This document shows positions 45,449 through 55,871 of a DNA stretch of 64,000 nucleotides, piece after piece. The notes below the pieces were generated by a model. The model saw only the letters and a list, made by a program, of their open reading frames with translations. It ran no database searches and had not been told where the DNA came from. How positions within the stretch are numbered: the first letter of the stretch is position 1; every line of letters begins with the position of its first letter. The stretch covers positions 1 to 64,000 of the forward strand of contig NZ_JBBJCN010000011.1 in NCBI RefSeq assembly GCF_037622515.1, given 5' to 3'. The position numbers and the translations under genes were made by a program. Source of the DNA: Paradesertivirga superstes (GTDB taxonomy: Bacteria; Bacteroidota; Bacteroidia; Sphingobacteriales; Sphingobacteriaceae).

Positions 45449-47566
45449 TTATTTTAATATGTTATATACAAGCAGACTCGCCAGATAAGCAAGAGCGGTC
45501 ATATAAATCAGCTGAATTAAAGGCCATTTCCAACTCTTCGTTTCCCGGTAAACTACGGCAAGTGTACTCATACACTGCATCGCGAACGCATAAAAAATCA
45601 TTAAAGAAAAAGCAACAGCAAAAGTAAATACAGGTTGCCCGGTTTCGGGATTTTTAGCCTGCCGCATTTTGTCTCTCACCGACTCCAGTTGAGAATCATC
45701 GCTGCTTACGCTATAAATGGTCGCCATGGTCCCAACAAAAACTTCACGTGCAGCAAAAGAGGTAATTAAAGCAATTCCAATTTTCCAGTCAAAACCTAAA
45801 GGCTTTATGGAAGGCTCAATAGCTTTACCAATCACCCCAGCATAAGAGTTTTCTAATTTGTCTGCGGCTTTAAAACGTTCGAGCTCATCGGGTGAATAGC
45901 TATCGGTATATTCTTTAGATTGATATTTCGCGGTAATGGCGCTTTGTTTGTCAGAGGGGCCGTAAGATGCTAATACCCACAATATAATTGAAATAGCAAC
46001 TATTACCTTTCCCGCTTCAAATACAAAAGCCTTTACTTTCTCGTACATAGTATAAAGTACATTATCCCATCGAGGCATGCGGTAAACAGGTAATTCCATA
46101 ATGAAGTACCCACGTTCTCTTGATTTAATCATGAACTTCATCACCCAAGCAACCAATATTGCAGAAACAATGCTTAAGATATAGAGTCCCATCAGGGCTA
46201 ATGCCTGATAATTTAACAGTCCCAAAGCTTTTTGGTCAGGAACAACAAGGGAAATTAAAACCGTATAAATGGGCAGTCGGGCAGAGCAGCTGACCAGGGG
46301 GGTCACCATAATTGTTATAATGCGGTCCTTCCAGTTTTCGATATTTCGCGTACTCATTATAGATGGAACGGCACATGCAAATCCCCCGATTAAGGGTACA
46401 ACTGATTTCCCGTTCAGTCCTACTTTCCGCATAATTTTATCCATCATAAATGTGACCCTGGCCATATAGCCGGTATCTTCCAGGATGGATATAAAGGCAA
46501 ATAAGATTGCAATTTGGGGTATAAATACAATTACTCCACTTAACCCGGCTAATATTCCGTCTACAAATAAATTTGTTAGTACACCTTTAGGTAATATGGC
46601 ATGAGCGGTTTGTGTCATCCATACAAAAAGATTTTCAATCAATGTCATCGGGTACTCTGACCAGGCAAAAATTGATTGAAAGATCAAAAATAAAATGACA
46701 AAAAATATGATGAACCCCCAGATTTTATGGGTGAGTATCCGATCTATTTTATTGCTGAAGGTTTCTTCCTGCGCTGCTCCCGGCCGAAACTTAACCGTGT
46801 CAAAAAGGACATCATTAATAAAATTATACCGTGCTATGGTTTCTGCAGCTTGTGTTTTTTGAGAGTGGAAAGAAAACTCCTGTTCAATCTTTTCTATCCT
46901 GTCGCTTTCGGCCGGAGAGAGGAAATTAAGATTTTCGTGCTGATGGGCTAACTGTAAAGCTGTATAGGGAAGATCTACCTGCAATTCTTCCCTGATTTTA
47001 TTAATTAACCCGGGTGCCAGAACCTCAACCTCTATAGTATCTGTTTGAAGAGCGACAGAAGATGTAAAAGCGATAGCCTCTTTGAGTTTTTGGATGTTGT
47101 CACCCTGCCTGGCGCAAATTGGTATAATTTGGACGCCTAATCGTAGAGCCAGCTCATCAATATTAATTTCTGTACCTGCTTTTTTGGACAGGTCAATCAT
47201 ATTTAAGGCGATAAGGACGGGAATTTTCAGATCAGCAACCTGTGTGTACAACAGAAGATTGCGTTTCAAATTAGATGCATCGGCAACTATTACTATGATA
47301 TCAGGGTGTGATGGATTGTTTTTGTCCGCAAGAACTTCAAAAACGATAGTTTCGTCTTTGCTTTTTGGGTAAAGGCTATAGGTTCCCGGGAGATCTGTTA
47401 TTTCTACATTTCTGCCGTCCGGTAATTTGCAGTGGCCGGTTTTTTTGTCAACCGTTACACCGGCGAAATTCCCAACTTTTTGGTGCAGGCCGGTTAATCG
47501 ATTAAATAATGTAGACTTTCCAGTATTGGGATTTCCAACCAGCGCAATTCTTAACTCACCCTTCAC
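45449..47566 (-). CDS. feoB: Ferrous iron transporter FeoB
   Basis: An inner-membrane Fe(II) transporter with an N-terminal G protein. G motifs are GNPNTGKST (residues 11-19), VTVDKKTG, DLPGTYS and LNMIDL. The membrane part begins near residue 280 and holds the two Gate-type repeats, with GGFACAVPSIMSTR and GFDWKIGIALITSFAAREVFVGT. Length 705. The start is GTG at 47566, 10 bases after feoA. Confidence 0.97.
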   Translation of the reverse strand: MKGELRIALVGNPNTGKSTLFNRLTGLHQKVGNFAGVTVDKKTGHCKLPDGRNVEITDLPGTYSLYPKSKDETIVFEVLADKNNPSHPDIIVIVADASNLKRNLLLYTQVADLKIPVLIALNMIDLSKKAGTEINIDELALRLGVQIIPICARQGDNIQKLKEAIAFTSSVALQTDTIEVEVLAPGLINKIREELQVDLPYTALQLAHQHENLNFLSPAESDRIEKIEQEFSFHSQKTQAAETIARYNFINDVLFDTVKFRPGAAQEETFSNKIDRILTHKIWGFIIFFVILFLIFQSIFAWSEYPMTLIENLFVWMTQTAHAILPKGVLTNLFVDGILAGLSGVIVFIPQIAILFAFISILEDTGYMARVTFMMDKIMRKVGLNGKSVVPLIGGFACAVPSIMSTRNIENWKDRIITIMVTPLVSCSARLPIYTVLISLVVPDQKALGLLNYQALALMGLYILSIVSAILVAWVMKFMIKSRERGYFIMELPVYRMPRWDNVLYTMYEKVKAFVFEAGKVIVAISIILWVLASYGPSDKQSAITAKYQSKEYTDSYSPDELERFKAADKLENSYAGVIGKAIEPSIKPLGFDWKIGIALITSFAAREVFVGTMATIYSVSSDDSQLESVRDKMRQAKNPETGQPVFTFAVAFSLMIFYAFAMQCMSTLAVVYRETKSWKWPLIQLIYMTALAYLASLLVYNILK

Positions 47567-47575
47567 TGGTAATTA

Positions 47576-47791
47576 CTAATGCAAAATGATTGTTGAAGCT
47601 TCCATTTTACGGAGACTTAGCTGATAGCCCGAAACGGTAATAGCCATTGGGTCGCCGAGTGGAGCAAAACGTTCAACAACTATAGATTCACCAGGCAAAC
47701 AACCCATCTCCATTAGTTTTACAGACATTTCAAGATCTGTAAACTCTTTTATTACTCCAGTTTCGCCTGGTTGCAGTTGTGAAAGCTTCAT
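47576..47791 (-). CDS. feoA: FeoA iron transport accessory protein
   Basis: A small SH3-like cytoplasmic partner of FeoB. Typical blocks are MKLSQLQPGETGVI, LMEMGCLPGESIVVERFAPLGDPMAI and YQLSLRKMEA. The frame runs to 47812, but ATG 47791 gives the normal FeoA start. The promoter just upstream would put the transcript start below 47812, which also favours 47791. Confidence 0.95.
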   Translation of the reverse strand: MKLSQLQPGETGVIKEFTDLEMSVKLMEMGCLPGESIVVERFAPLGDPMAITVSGYQLSLRKMEASTIILH

Positions 47792-47809
47792 GAATAAATT
47801 TAGTTCAGG

Positions 47810-47841
47810 CAAAAATAGATCTTATTTTTAATAAATCCAAA
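47810..47841 (-). promoter_or_regulatory. Promoter of feoAB (and sprT-like gene)
   Basis: On the minus strand, TTTG (47838-47841), exactly 20 bases, then TATTTTTG (47810-47817). This is a full match to the Bacteroidota housekeeping promoter. It ends 18 bases before the feoA ATG. I saw no Fur-like palindrome. Confidence 0.75.
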
Positions 47842-47986
47842 TAAGCTTAAGATAATGAATCACTGAAATTTTTATCGCTGTAAAGAAGTTTCCGGGTAGT
47901 CTTTACTTTTAAATTTGGGACAATTACAATCCTTTTTGAATAGTCTGCAGGATGAGAATGAGAGAATTCCTGCCAACAACAATACT

Positions 47987-48382
47987 TTAAATAAATTTTT
48001 CATGCCCCGTCCTATGTAAAAAGATATAACTGAATATTCCCATGCCGACGCCTGTCATATCTGTAAAAAAATCCCAGAAATCGGCAGACCGGTAGGTAAA
48101 TACTTTCCATTGTAAAATTTCAATTCCTGCACCTAAAAAAGATGTGACTAAAAGTATTTTAACAATGGTCATTATACGGAAGGAATAACTGTGTTGTTGT
48201 CTGATTTTTCCATAAAATAACAAGACAGTCAGCACAAAGAAAAAACCGGTATGAACCAGCTTATCAAACCCTTCAAACAGGGGAAGATCTCCGGGTACAC
48301 TGTTTAAGGGCATATCACAAAGGATAAGCACAATAATCGCCCAGATAATTGCAAGGTATTGGTGCTTTAACGTATTCAGCAT
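47987..48382 (-). CDS. VanZ-like small membrane protein
   Basis: A 131-residue protein with four hydrophobic segments. The pattern GFDKLVHTGFFFVLTVLLF, then GAGIEILQ and a later RSADFWDFFTDMTGVGMG, matches the VanZ-like family, whose role is unclear. Its ATG overlaps the gcvH stop (TAATG), so it is probably translated with gcvH. Confidence 0.88.
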   Translation of the reverse strand: MLNTLKHQYLAIIWAIIVLILCDMPLNSVPGDLPLFEGFDKLVHTGFFFVLTVLLFYGKIRQQHSYSFRIMTIVKILLVTSFLGAGIEILQWKVFTYRSADFWDFFTDMTGVGMGIFSYIFLHRTGHEKFI

Positions 48383-48762
48383 TAAACTCCTATAAGCTCT
48401 TTGTATTGATCTGCAGAAAGCAAATCACCAACTTCTACAATAGATTTAACAGAAAGTTTTACCATCCATCCTTCTCCATAAGGATCCTGATTAACCAGTT
48501 CCGGAGCTGCATCTAACTTTTTGTTGATCTCCAGGATCGTTCCGGCAACTGGCATAAATAAATCAGAAACAGTTTTTACAGCTTCTACAGTTCCGAAAAC
48601 TTCATTTTCTGCGACTTCCTGACCTACAGTATTAATATCGATATATACAATGTCCCCCAGTTCTCGCTGAGCAAACTCTGTAATACCAACCGTAGCTTCG
48701 TTGCCTTCAACTTTGATCCATTCGTGATCTTTAGTGTATTTTAATTCTGATGGGAAGTTCAT
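48382..48762 (-). CDS. gcvH: Glycine cleavage system H protein
   Basis: The lipoyl carrier of the glycine cleavage complex. The lipoylated residue is Lys63 in TVEAVKTVSD, within the lipoyl fold. Further motifs are DHEWIKVEG near the N-terminus and NQDPYGEGWMVKL. Length 126. It is preceded by a full promoter and followed by an overlapping vanZ-like gene. Confidence 0.97.
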   Translation of the reverse strand: MNFPSELKYTKDHEWIKVEGNEATVGITEFAQRELGDIVYIDINTVGQEVAENEVFGTVEAVKTVSDLFMPVAGTILEINKKLDAAPELVNQDPYGEGWMVKLSVKSIVEVGDLLSADQYKELIGV

Positions 48763-48778
48763 GCTTTTTTATTTTCGC

Positions 48779-48810
48779 CAAAAATAGGAGTATATCATGG
48801 TATAAGCAAA
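48779..48810 (-). promoter_or_regulatory. Promoter of gcvH-vanZ
   Basis: On the minus strand, TTTG (48807-48810), exactly 20 bases, then TATTTTTG (48779-48786), the same core as at feoA. It ends 16 bases before the gcvH ATG and separates gcvH from sov. Confidence 0.75.
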
Positions 48811-48821
48811 GTTTATAACGG

Positions 48822-51800
48822 CTATTGCAAAGTAAACCTTAAACTCATGCCAAAATTACTAAAGGATGTATTAAAGGTTTGCGAGGTATAGGGTTTCGTG
48901 ACATTTCCATCGTAAAATATTCTCAGGTTAAAACGCTGATTTAACACGTAATCTATTGAAGGACGAACGGTAATATTTTTTGCTCCTGACGATATTTCAG
49001 GGTCTTCAACATCTGCCCTGTAAATTACAGTCTTGCGATCGTTTAAGGCGAAATCCATTTTAAAATTCATATCATTATTAAGTTTCCTGCCACTGAATAA
49101 TCCGAGTGGAAAACGGAATTTGGTGGTACGGAAGCCCAGACCGAACGTAATCCCATTATCTCGCTGCTGTGCAAGCTGACTGTTAGCAAGACTAAGACTT
49201 AAGAGCCTGGATTTCCTGTATTCAAAATTCGCGGTCAGGTTGTTTTTTAGTCTGAAATCTACTCCAAGCAAAGGAAGAAATTGTTCTGCAAGCGTTATTT
49301 GTGAAAACTGGTATGCAGGCAGGAAATTGTTGTTTACATCTTTAAGGTTTGAAAATCCATTCAATTCCTGATATCTGGCAAGCGAATTGAAACTATTGAT
49401 ATTATAGCTGGATCTGTAAGTATGGTTTACATCAAATGAAGCAAAAAGATTATTAAAGAAGTCGTATTTGGTTAGCCCATTATAGGTAAGGCGCCAGTTA
49501 GGTATAGGGATTTTCGGAAATCCGCTTAGGCGGACTTTGTCAGGATTTTTGCCGCTATATGCAGCCATGAAAGCTGCGATGACAACATCCTGTGAGTTTT
49601 TGCCATAGCCATCTGCATAGGCTCCGTTCAGGCCTGTAGAATTAGGATTCAAAGCGCCCAGTTTTCTTGAAATAACCTCCCGGTTCGCTTCAAACTGTCT
49701 GAACAATCTCGATCCGCTGTTTTTATCATCTTTGGCAAAAGCTGTCCGAAATAATATGTGAGAAATACTGAAATCGCCTGTAGTAATCGGACTTTGATTT
49801 TCGAAACTGTTGTTTGTCGGACTAAAGCGGAAATTAGTTGAATAATTAAAGCTTTGACTTTTCGATGCGGTTAATTCAATTCGTAAATCTGCTATCGGCT
49901 CGATTGTTCCTCTGATATTCAGATCCTCTTTTTGAGTGGTTATATACAACTGATTCATTAAACTGTCACGGGTTATCCAGCCATTTGTAATTGCTCTTCC
50001 TCTTATATCCTGCTGGCCTCCAAAAATAAAATCCCAGCCTGGCGCATTGGCATCTAAATCGTAACCTAAAACTTTGGTGTTGGGCAGATAGCCCGGTAAA
50101 AATGTTCCCTCGGTTTTGGTATAGGCTCCGGTTACATTCTTGAGACTGGTTAAAATACCCACCAAATATCTGCCTGCGTTTTTATTGTTGGGGTCATTGG
50201 CTTTACGTACAAAACCAAATTTGTTGTATAATGAAATAAAGTTCAATGATGGGTTAAGTTGAATGGTCCGGGCATTCTGTATGGTATTACCAAGATCAAT
50301 TTTGGGGTTTCTTAGTGTTGATAATGGTTCGGTCCTCCAGTTAAAATTCGTTCCATAGCGTGCAACCAGATTGGTCCAGCTTAGTCCCGGTATTTTATTA
50401 ATAGGAACTGTATAATTAAGATTAAGGGTATGATTATAATCTGTGTTTCTGCCAAGCTTTTTAAGATTGTTCCATACAGTATCACGTTTTAAGCCGTCTA
50501 TCCTGCCTTCAGGCTCGTCAATTACAGAATAATTGGTTGCATTGAAATCTAATTTTAATGATTTTGAGAGATCCCAGCTTATGCCGTAAAGTCTCGACAT
50601 TTGGAAGTTTTTATTAAAATTAGTAGTAACGGGAATAAAGTTATTCGGATCGTTATTTCGTAATGTATTTTCCGAATATAATCTGTCCACATCTATCCGG
50701 AAATTTAACATTGAGGGTAGCAGGGAAAAATTAAAATCCCTAAGCAGAGTTAACATGTTTGATTTAATAATTTTCTCGAAGGGAGCATAGCTTTTTGGCT
50801 GCCCTGCAAAATTATATGCTAACCCGCCCCGATATGTTTTTTGCAATGCCACTTCAGTAATGAAATCTCGATGATTATATTCTGTGTAAGCATAATTGGC
50901 ACTCAGGTTTTCGATGTCCCAAAGCCTCGATTTACTATTCGGATCGGTTTTGATTTTTCTGACGTTGGTGAAATTAATACTCCGGCGCTTAGTAAAATCA
51001 TTTACAACACTATTTATTTCTCTTTTTTCATTCCTGGATAATCCCTCAAGAGCAGTGTTTAATTCAATATCCTGGGATCTTGGATCAAACTGTGGTGTGC
51101 TTAGCTGTCTTGAGAAGTTAAAGAACATCGGAACTTTAATTCCGGTGCGGGAAGGAAAAAATTTACCAAGCTCCAAACTTGTTGATAAGTCGAAGAACAT
51201 GTCCTCGTTCCTGTTACGTTCGCTTACTTTTTTATCGATTGAGCCAAAACCCACGGTACTTGAACTGCCGGAAATAGTAACATCGCCAAAGTCTGCAAGT
51301 TTTGTATTCATTCTGGCAGTAGCTGCCCAGCCACCGCGTTCGTCGAAGTCTGTCAAACGTAATTCATTAAACCAAACCTGCGCATTTTTGTCCAGACCAT
51401 CGTCAACACCCGGACTCGAGGAGCTCCTTAATGGATTTAGAACTCCTACCATGTAAATTCTGACTTTACTCAAATCGGGTTGTCCAACAATAGTGATGGT
51501 GTTTTTCCCATCTCTGAATATAAAAGGAATATTTGTGCCAGGATGAATCCCTCGTTCAATTGCGGTGTTTCTTGCAGCTTTTGCTGCCTGGAATAATTTC
51601 AGCTCAATATCCAGTTTATTAACCTCAGGCCAGATGGCGTTAGCATCTCTGGAACCAGGTACTGTCACTTTTAAAGGAATTTGGTATTCATAATAATTAT
51701 CCTGGTTGTCAGTTCCTATACGCAGGAATGCGCTTACATCATTGTCATTTAACTGCTCACCTTCCGCATGGACAAACATTTCGATTCTTCTGTAAGAACG

Positions 51801-54800
51801 GAAATCGTTATAAGTGGTGCGAAAGGAAGCTCTTCCATAGCCATCACGCAATGTTTTTACATTCAGAGCAAGCGACTGTTCATTCTGCCTTGTGTCGCCT
51901 CTAAAGTTGCTGAAGTCGCGCTCACGCTCTATCCCTGGCGGAACAACATAGGGGATAGGAGTGCGTCGGCCATTTTCTTCGATATTAACCGTGCTTACAT
52001 CAAGCGTTGAATTATCTAATCCCGGATTTGTGCCTAAAGCCGGATCGGCTATTACTTTTGTAGGTGTGTTTTCAGAATTATACCTGCGCCATTCTCCGCG
52101 TACTAATTGCAGTTTTGCCATTCTCAAAATGGTTGTATCCGCGAAATCTGTCATAAACATTCTGGCGAAACGTATGGATTTAAAATCCTGAATATTGCCA
52201 ACTTTTTGCTGGTATTGGGCAATAGGAATTTTAAACTGGTACCAGGATACCTGCTGACTTAAACCGTTCGGTAGTTTTACTGTGGACGTTACCTTATCTG
52301 TGATATAGTTTTGGCCGACAAGCATATCTTGAGGGCGAATGGAAACTTTATACTGGAAATATTCATCGGCTAAAGATGAGTTATTGTCGCGGTTGATATC
52401 TTCACCATCGGGCAAAGAAGTAGAAGCAGAGTTATCTATGCCTAATTCAGATTGCGATTGTGCATTGGTTTTAGAGTTGCCTTCGGTTCCGTTATAACGT
52501 TCGTATCTTTTTAAGATTCCTGCATTAATATTATCCAGATCGCTACCGCGATAATATTGAAAATCATCCGAAGAAGGATCACTTTGTAACTGCGCAGCAG
52601 CCTGGGGATTTAACTGGTTTAGAAAAGGTGAAAAAAACTGACGCTCATCTGTGCTGCTCAATCCATCCAAGCCCACATCCTGAAATTCTCTGGCCGATGG
52701 ATCGTTATCGAAAGCCTGAATAACCGGCTGTAATTTTGGAATTCTTCCCCATGTGGTCTGATCCGTTTTAGCTGCATCGCCATCACCAGGCAGGCCGTTT
52801 TCCAAAGATTTTCTTCCGTCTTTTAAAATGTCTTCAGAAATACTTCCAAGGTTAAAATACAAGTCTCCTCCTAATGATCCGGGTTTATAGATAAAGGGGT
52901 CCATAACCCACATTTCAATAAACTCAATGTTAAGAGCTTCGAAATCGGTACTCTCCAGTCTCCGGAAAATCCCTCCCCAGCGGTTTCTGGGATTATTCAA
53001 GGTTCCATTCGGGTTGATTCCTGAGGTAGTGTAGTTATACGGACCGCGGAGCATCGGATAATAAGCGAGGTCGAAGGTTGGAAGTGTTAAAGGTTGTCCG
53101 GTTGTCGATTGTTTAAATGGAAAAACTTCCTGTTCAATAACCTCTCTTACAAAATGATTCGATTGCTCATTCTTGTTGTTTTTGATATTGTCTGGTGTGA
53201 GCGAGTTATTACGGTTAAAAAATATGGGGTCAATATTATAAAATGCTAATCGGGCCCTGTTAAAACCATAAGCTGTGCTTAGATCCTGTGATTCGGGGAA
53301 TAATTGCGGCGTGCCTGCAATTTGCCAGCCTGTGGGGCTTTTGATATCAATAATGGATCGGCTGCCTTCGAAATCATCCAGGTAACTGGCGCCATTATTA
53401 CTTCCTGCAAAATTTAAAGCATTTGGATGTCCGGGAATAAGTTTCGCAAACTCTCCGGTAAAAGTCACTGATGATGCTTCCTTAGTACTAAGGAATGGGA
53501 GTTTATCAATAAGCTTGGTTAACCACCTGGAATCAGAACTGTAATTAGCATCCATACCCCAAATGGTATTGGAAATAGCTTCTTCTCCAATGTTTATTTT
53601 AGGGGTCAGCGGTCTTTCGGTAAGGTTCATAATAGTACCCCCAAGATTTAGTTTATTGCTTACGCGATAATCGAACCGTGATCCAAATAATGAGCGTTGC
53701 TGTAAGCCAAACAGCTCATTGTTTTCCATTTTGATTTTTATTTGCTGGCCAGAGCTTAAGAGAGCCTGGTTAAGGATCCTTACTCTTCCGCTATTATAGT
53801 CTACCGTAAAATCAGCGCCTTCAACTAATGGAAGCGTTCCGGCAGTAACCTGCACAGATCCGGGCGGGACATTTATGGCGTTTAATTGAAATTCTGAGCT
53901 TACTTCTGATTGATAAGTACCTTTGAACACATACCTGTTTAACCTCGGAAATAGTTGCTGGGCAATTACCCTGGTTGAATCGTATAAAGGTTGGTAGACA
54001 TATTTTTCTATAAGGTTTTGTTCTGTGACAGGGTTAAATCGTTTTGCCAGATCAGAACCAAAAGGTTCAACGAGAGGAAAGGTTATACGGCCGTTAAGCG
54101 GATCAATTGTTACCCCTTCAACGAAGTCAAAAAAACCATCGGCGCGGGCATCTCCAACCTGATTGAGACTATCCAGACGGGTTACCTGGATCCACAGTTT
54201 AGCTCTGGTATTTTCTCCTTCGGTAATCACGGGCCGTTCAACGCCTGTCTCTTCATCAAGTCTGAAAATATTCAGATTAAACGCATTTCTGCTGATCTGG
54301 TATGCTCCTAATGAATAAATGTTTTTCATCATGAGATCCCAGGTAGGAAGATTGGTCTTCAGGATTTCATTTTTAAGCAGCTTTACAAACAAAAGTTGCG
54401 GATTGTTCGGGTCAACAGGAACATCTGTAGAAAATTCTCCAACCTGATATTCCACGCCATTTACGTTATAACGAAAAGCTACAGCCAATACTTCGTCGGC
54501 ATTTAATGACGAGTTTAGTGAAATATATCCCAGACGGGCATTTAGCTTATACTCTCTTTCTTCAGTAAGCTTTCTGGCATAGGTAAGTTTAGAGTAATTA
54601 TCAGTGCCACCAGTTCCCTGAAAATAGGAATTTATAGTGTTAGAATTTGTTAAACGGGCGTCCGCCGGAATGTTTTGTAACAGGTTATTAGACTGTTGAG
54701 GAAAGCCCGGGCCCTGAAAACCTGCGGGAAGACGTGAGCCTCCGCCCTGAAATAAAGTTGTATTATAAGGGTTGTTTTCACCCAGATCCATAAAAGCCAG

Positions 54801-55850
54801 AACATCCCTTGAATCTGTCGTGCTGTTACTGCGGTTGGTTACCCAAACTTCAACTTTTGTAATGGTGGCATTAGAGGTTATAATGGGAATGTTTTGTAAG
54901 GATTTATTGTAATTGTTCCTGAAATATTGGGAAAGAAAATAGTGTTTATTTGACTCGTAATTATCAGCAGTAATTCTGAATTCATTTTGTTGAGAACCAT
55001 TGCTGATGTTTATTTCGCGCGGTTGTGATTTTTGCTGCGAGAAAATACTGGTCACATTCAGCCTGCCAAACTGAAGCTGAGTTTTTAAGCCAAACAGGGC
55101 CTGGCTACCGGTTATCAGGCTGGAATTTAAAGGTAAACTAACATTGCCCGCTTCGATTTTTTGTATGATTTCATCAGGTTTTCCAGTATAATCAAGCTTC
55201 ATTTGATTTTCAAAATCAAATTGCGCTTCGGTATTGTAGTTTGTGGTAATCCGGAGTTTTTCTCCTATCTGACCAACAACATTCATTTGAATTCTCTGGT
55301 CAAAATCGAAGTTTCCCTGTTTCCTCTGCCGTTCGTTGAAAAGAGGATTTTCATTTTTATTGAGTCTGCCAGCAAGGGTTAATTCAGCGCTCCCCTGTGG
55401 CCTGATGTCAATAACAGAGCCTCCGAATATTCGTTCGAAGGACTTATTATTTACCGATACAGAAGGAATAAAACCGGGTTTATGCGATTCACTTATTGGA
55501 GCATCCGACAGCTGCCGCCAGTAATCCTTTTTTACCTGGTTGTTTTCATATTTCTGGTATTCAGCTATACTTAAATATTGGGGAGCACGGTAAGGTCTGT
55601 CGCCGATTTTTTCCTGGATGATATACCGCCTGGTTACGGGGTCAAAGTCAACGCTGCGCTTTATATTAGAAGGATTTGGGAGATACAAACCCGGTCTGGG
55701 CTTAAGATCTAAAATCCTTGAATCTTTAAAGGGGTATTTGACTTTCAGACTATCAGCAGGATTGCTGTTTTGAGCAAATACTCCTCCCGACACAATAATT
55801 AGAAAAAAACAGTATGTCCTGATAAAGGAAAAGGCAGATAATCTTTTCAA
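48822..55850 (-). CDS. sov: Type IX secretion outer-membrane translocon Sov/SprA
   Basis: The giant 36-strand barrel that forms the type IX protein-conducting channel. At 2342 residues it has the expected family length. A signal peptide (ending near GVFAQ) leads to a region with IEAGNVSLPLNSSLITGSQALFG, a SprA/Sov signature. Blocks such as FTGEFAKLIPGHPNAL, YLDDFEGSRSIIDIKSP and QVWFNELRLTDFDERGGWA follow, and the C-terminus ends in a barrel strand (NFGMSLRFTLQ). It starts 21 bases after ruvA on the same strand. It is also called sprA. Confidence 0.97.
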   Translation of the reverse strand: MKRLSAFSFIRTYCFFLIIVSGGVFAQNSNPADSLKVKYPFKDSRILDLKPRPGLYLPNPSNIKRSVDFDPVTRRYIIQEKIGDRPYRAPQYLSIAEYQKYENNQVKKDYWRQLSDAPISESHKPGFIPSVSVNNKSFERIFGGSVIDIRPQGSAELTLAGRLNKNENPLFNERQRKQGNFDFDQRIQMNVVGQIGEKLRITTNYNTEAQFDFENQMKLDYTGKPDEIIQKIEAGNVSLPLNSSLITGSQALFGLKTQLQFGRLNVTSIFSQQKSQPREINISNGSQQNEFRITADNYESNKHYFLSQYFRNNYNKSLQNIPIITSNATITKVEVWVTNRSNSTTDSRDVLAFMDLGENNPYNTTLFQGGGSRLPAGFQGPGFPQQSNNLLQNIPADARLTNSNTINSYFQGTGGTDNYSKLTYARKLTEEREYKLNARLGYISLNSSLNADEVLAVAFRYNVNGVEYQVGEFSTDVPVDPNNPQLLFVKLLKNEILKTNLPTWDLMMKNIYSLGAYQISRNAFNLNIFRLDEETGVERPVITEGENTRAKLWIQVTRLDSLNQVGDARADGFFDFVEGVTIDPLNGRITFPLVEPFGSDLAKRFNPVTEQNLIEKYVYQPLYDSTRVIAQQLFPRLNRYVFKGTYQSEVSSEFQLNAINVPPGSVQVTAGTLPLVEGADFTVDYNSGRVRILNQALLSSGQQIKIKMENNELFGLQQRSLFGSRFDYRVSNKLNLGGTIMNLTERPLTPKINIGEEAISNTIWGMDANYSSDSRWLTKLIDKLPFLSTKEASSVTFTGEFAKLIPGHPNALNFAGSNNGASYLDDFEGSRSIIDIKSPTGWQIAGTPQLFPESQDLSTAYGFNRARLAFYNIDPIFFNRNNSLTPDNIKNNKNEQSNHFVREVIEQEVFPFKQSTTGQPLTLPTFDLAYYPMLRGPYNYTTSGINPNGTLNNPRNRWGGIFRRLESTDFEALNIEFIEMWVMDPFIYKPGSLGGDLYFNLGSISEDILKDGRKSLENGLPGDGDAAKTDQTTWGRIPKLQPVIQAFDNDPSAREFQDVGLDGLSSTDERQFFSPFLNQLNPQAAAQLQSDPSSDDFQYYRGSDLDNINAGILKRYERYNGTEGNSKTNAQSQSELGIDNSASTSLPDGEDINRDNNSSLADEYFQYKVSIRPQDMLVGQNYITDKVTSTVKLPNGLSQQVSWYQFKIPIAQYQQKVGNIQDFKSIRFARMFMTDFADTTILRMAKLQLVRGEWRRYNSENTPTKVIADPALGTNPGLDNSTLDVSTVNIEENGRRTPIPYVVPPGIERERDFSNFRGDTRQNEQSLALNVKTLRDGYGRASFRTTYNDFRSYRRIEMFVHAEGEQLNDNDVSAFLRIGTDNQDNYYEYQIPLKVTVPGSRDANAIWPEVNKLDIELKLFQAAKAARNTAIERGIHPGTNIPFIFRDGKNTITIVGQPDLSKVRIYMVGVLNPLRSSSSPGVDDGLDKNAQVWFNELRLTDFDERGGWAATARMNTKLADFGDVTISGSSSTVGFGSIDKKVSERNRNEDMFFDLSTSLELGKFFPSRTGIKVPMFFNFSRQLSTPQFDPRSQDIELNTALEGLSRNEKREINSVVNDFTKRRSINFTNVRKIKTDPNSKSRLWDIENLSANYAYTEYNHRDFITEVALQKTYRGGLAYNFAGQPKSYAPFEKIIKSNMLTLLRDFNFSLLPSMLNFRIDVDRLYSENTLRNNDPNNFIPVTTNFNKNFQMSRLYGISWDLSKSLKLDFNATNYSVIDEPEGRIDGLKRDTVWNNLKKLGRNTDYNHTLNLNYTVPINKIPGLSWTNLVARYGTNFNWRTEPLSTLRNPKIDLGNTIQNARTIQLNPSLNFISLYNKFGFVRKANDPNNKNAGRYLVGILTSLKNVTGAYTKTEGTFLPGYLPNTKVLGYDLDANAPGWDFIFGGQQDIRGRAITNGWITRDSLMNQLYITTQKEDLNIRGTIEPIADLRIELTASKSQSFNYSTNFRFSPTNNSFENQSPITTGDFSISHILFRTAFAKDDKNSGSRLFRQFEANREVISRKLGALNPNSTGLNGAYADGYGKNSQDVVIAAFMAAYSGKNPDKVRLSGFPKIPIPNWRLTYNGLTKYDFFNNLFASFDVNHTYRSSYNINSFNSLARYQELNGFSNLKDVNNNFLPAYQFSQITLAEQFLPLLGVDFRLKNNLTANFEYRKSRLLSLSLANSQLAQQRDNGITFGLGFRTTKFRFPLGLFSGRKLNNDMNFKMDFALNDRKTVIYRADVEDPEISSGAKNITVRPSIDYVLNQRFNLRIFYDGNVTKPYTSQTFNTSFSNFGMSLRFTLQ

Positions 55851-55871
55851 CGCCTGTTAATTTATATGTAA

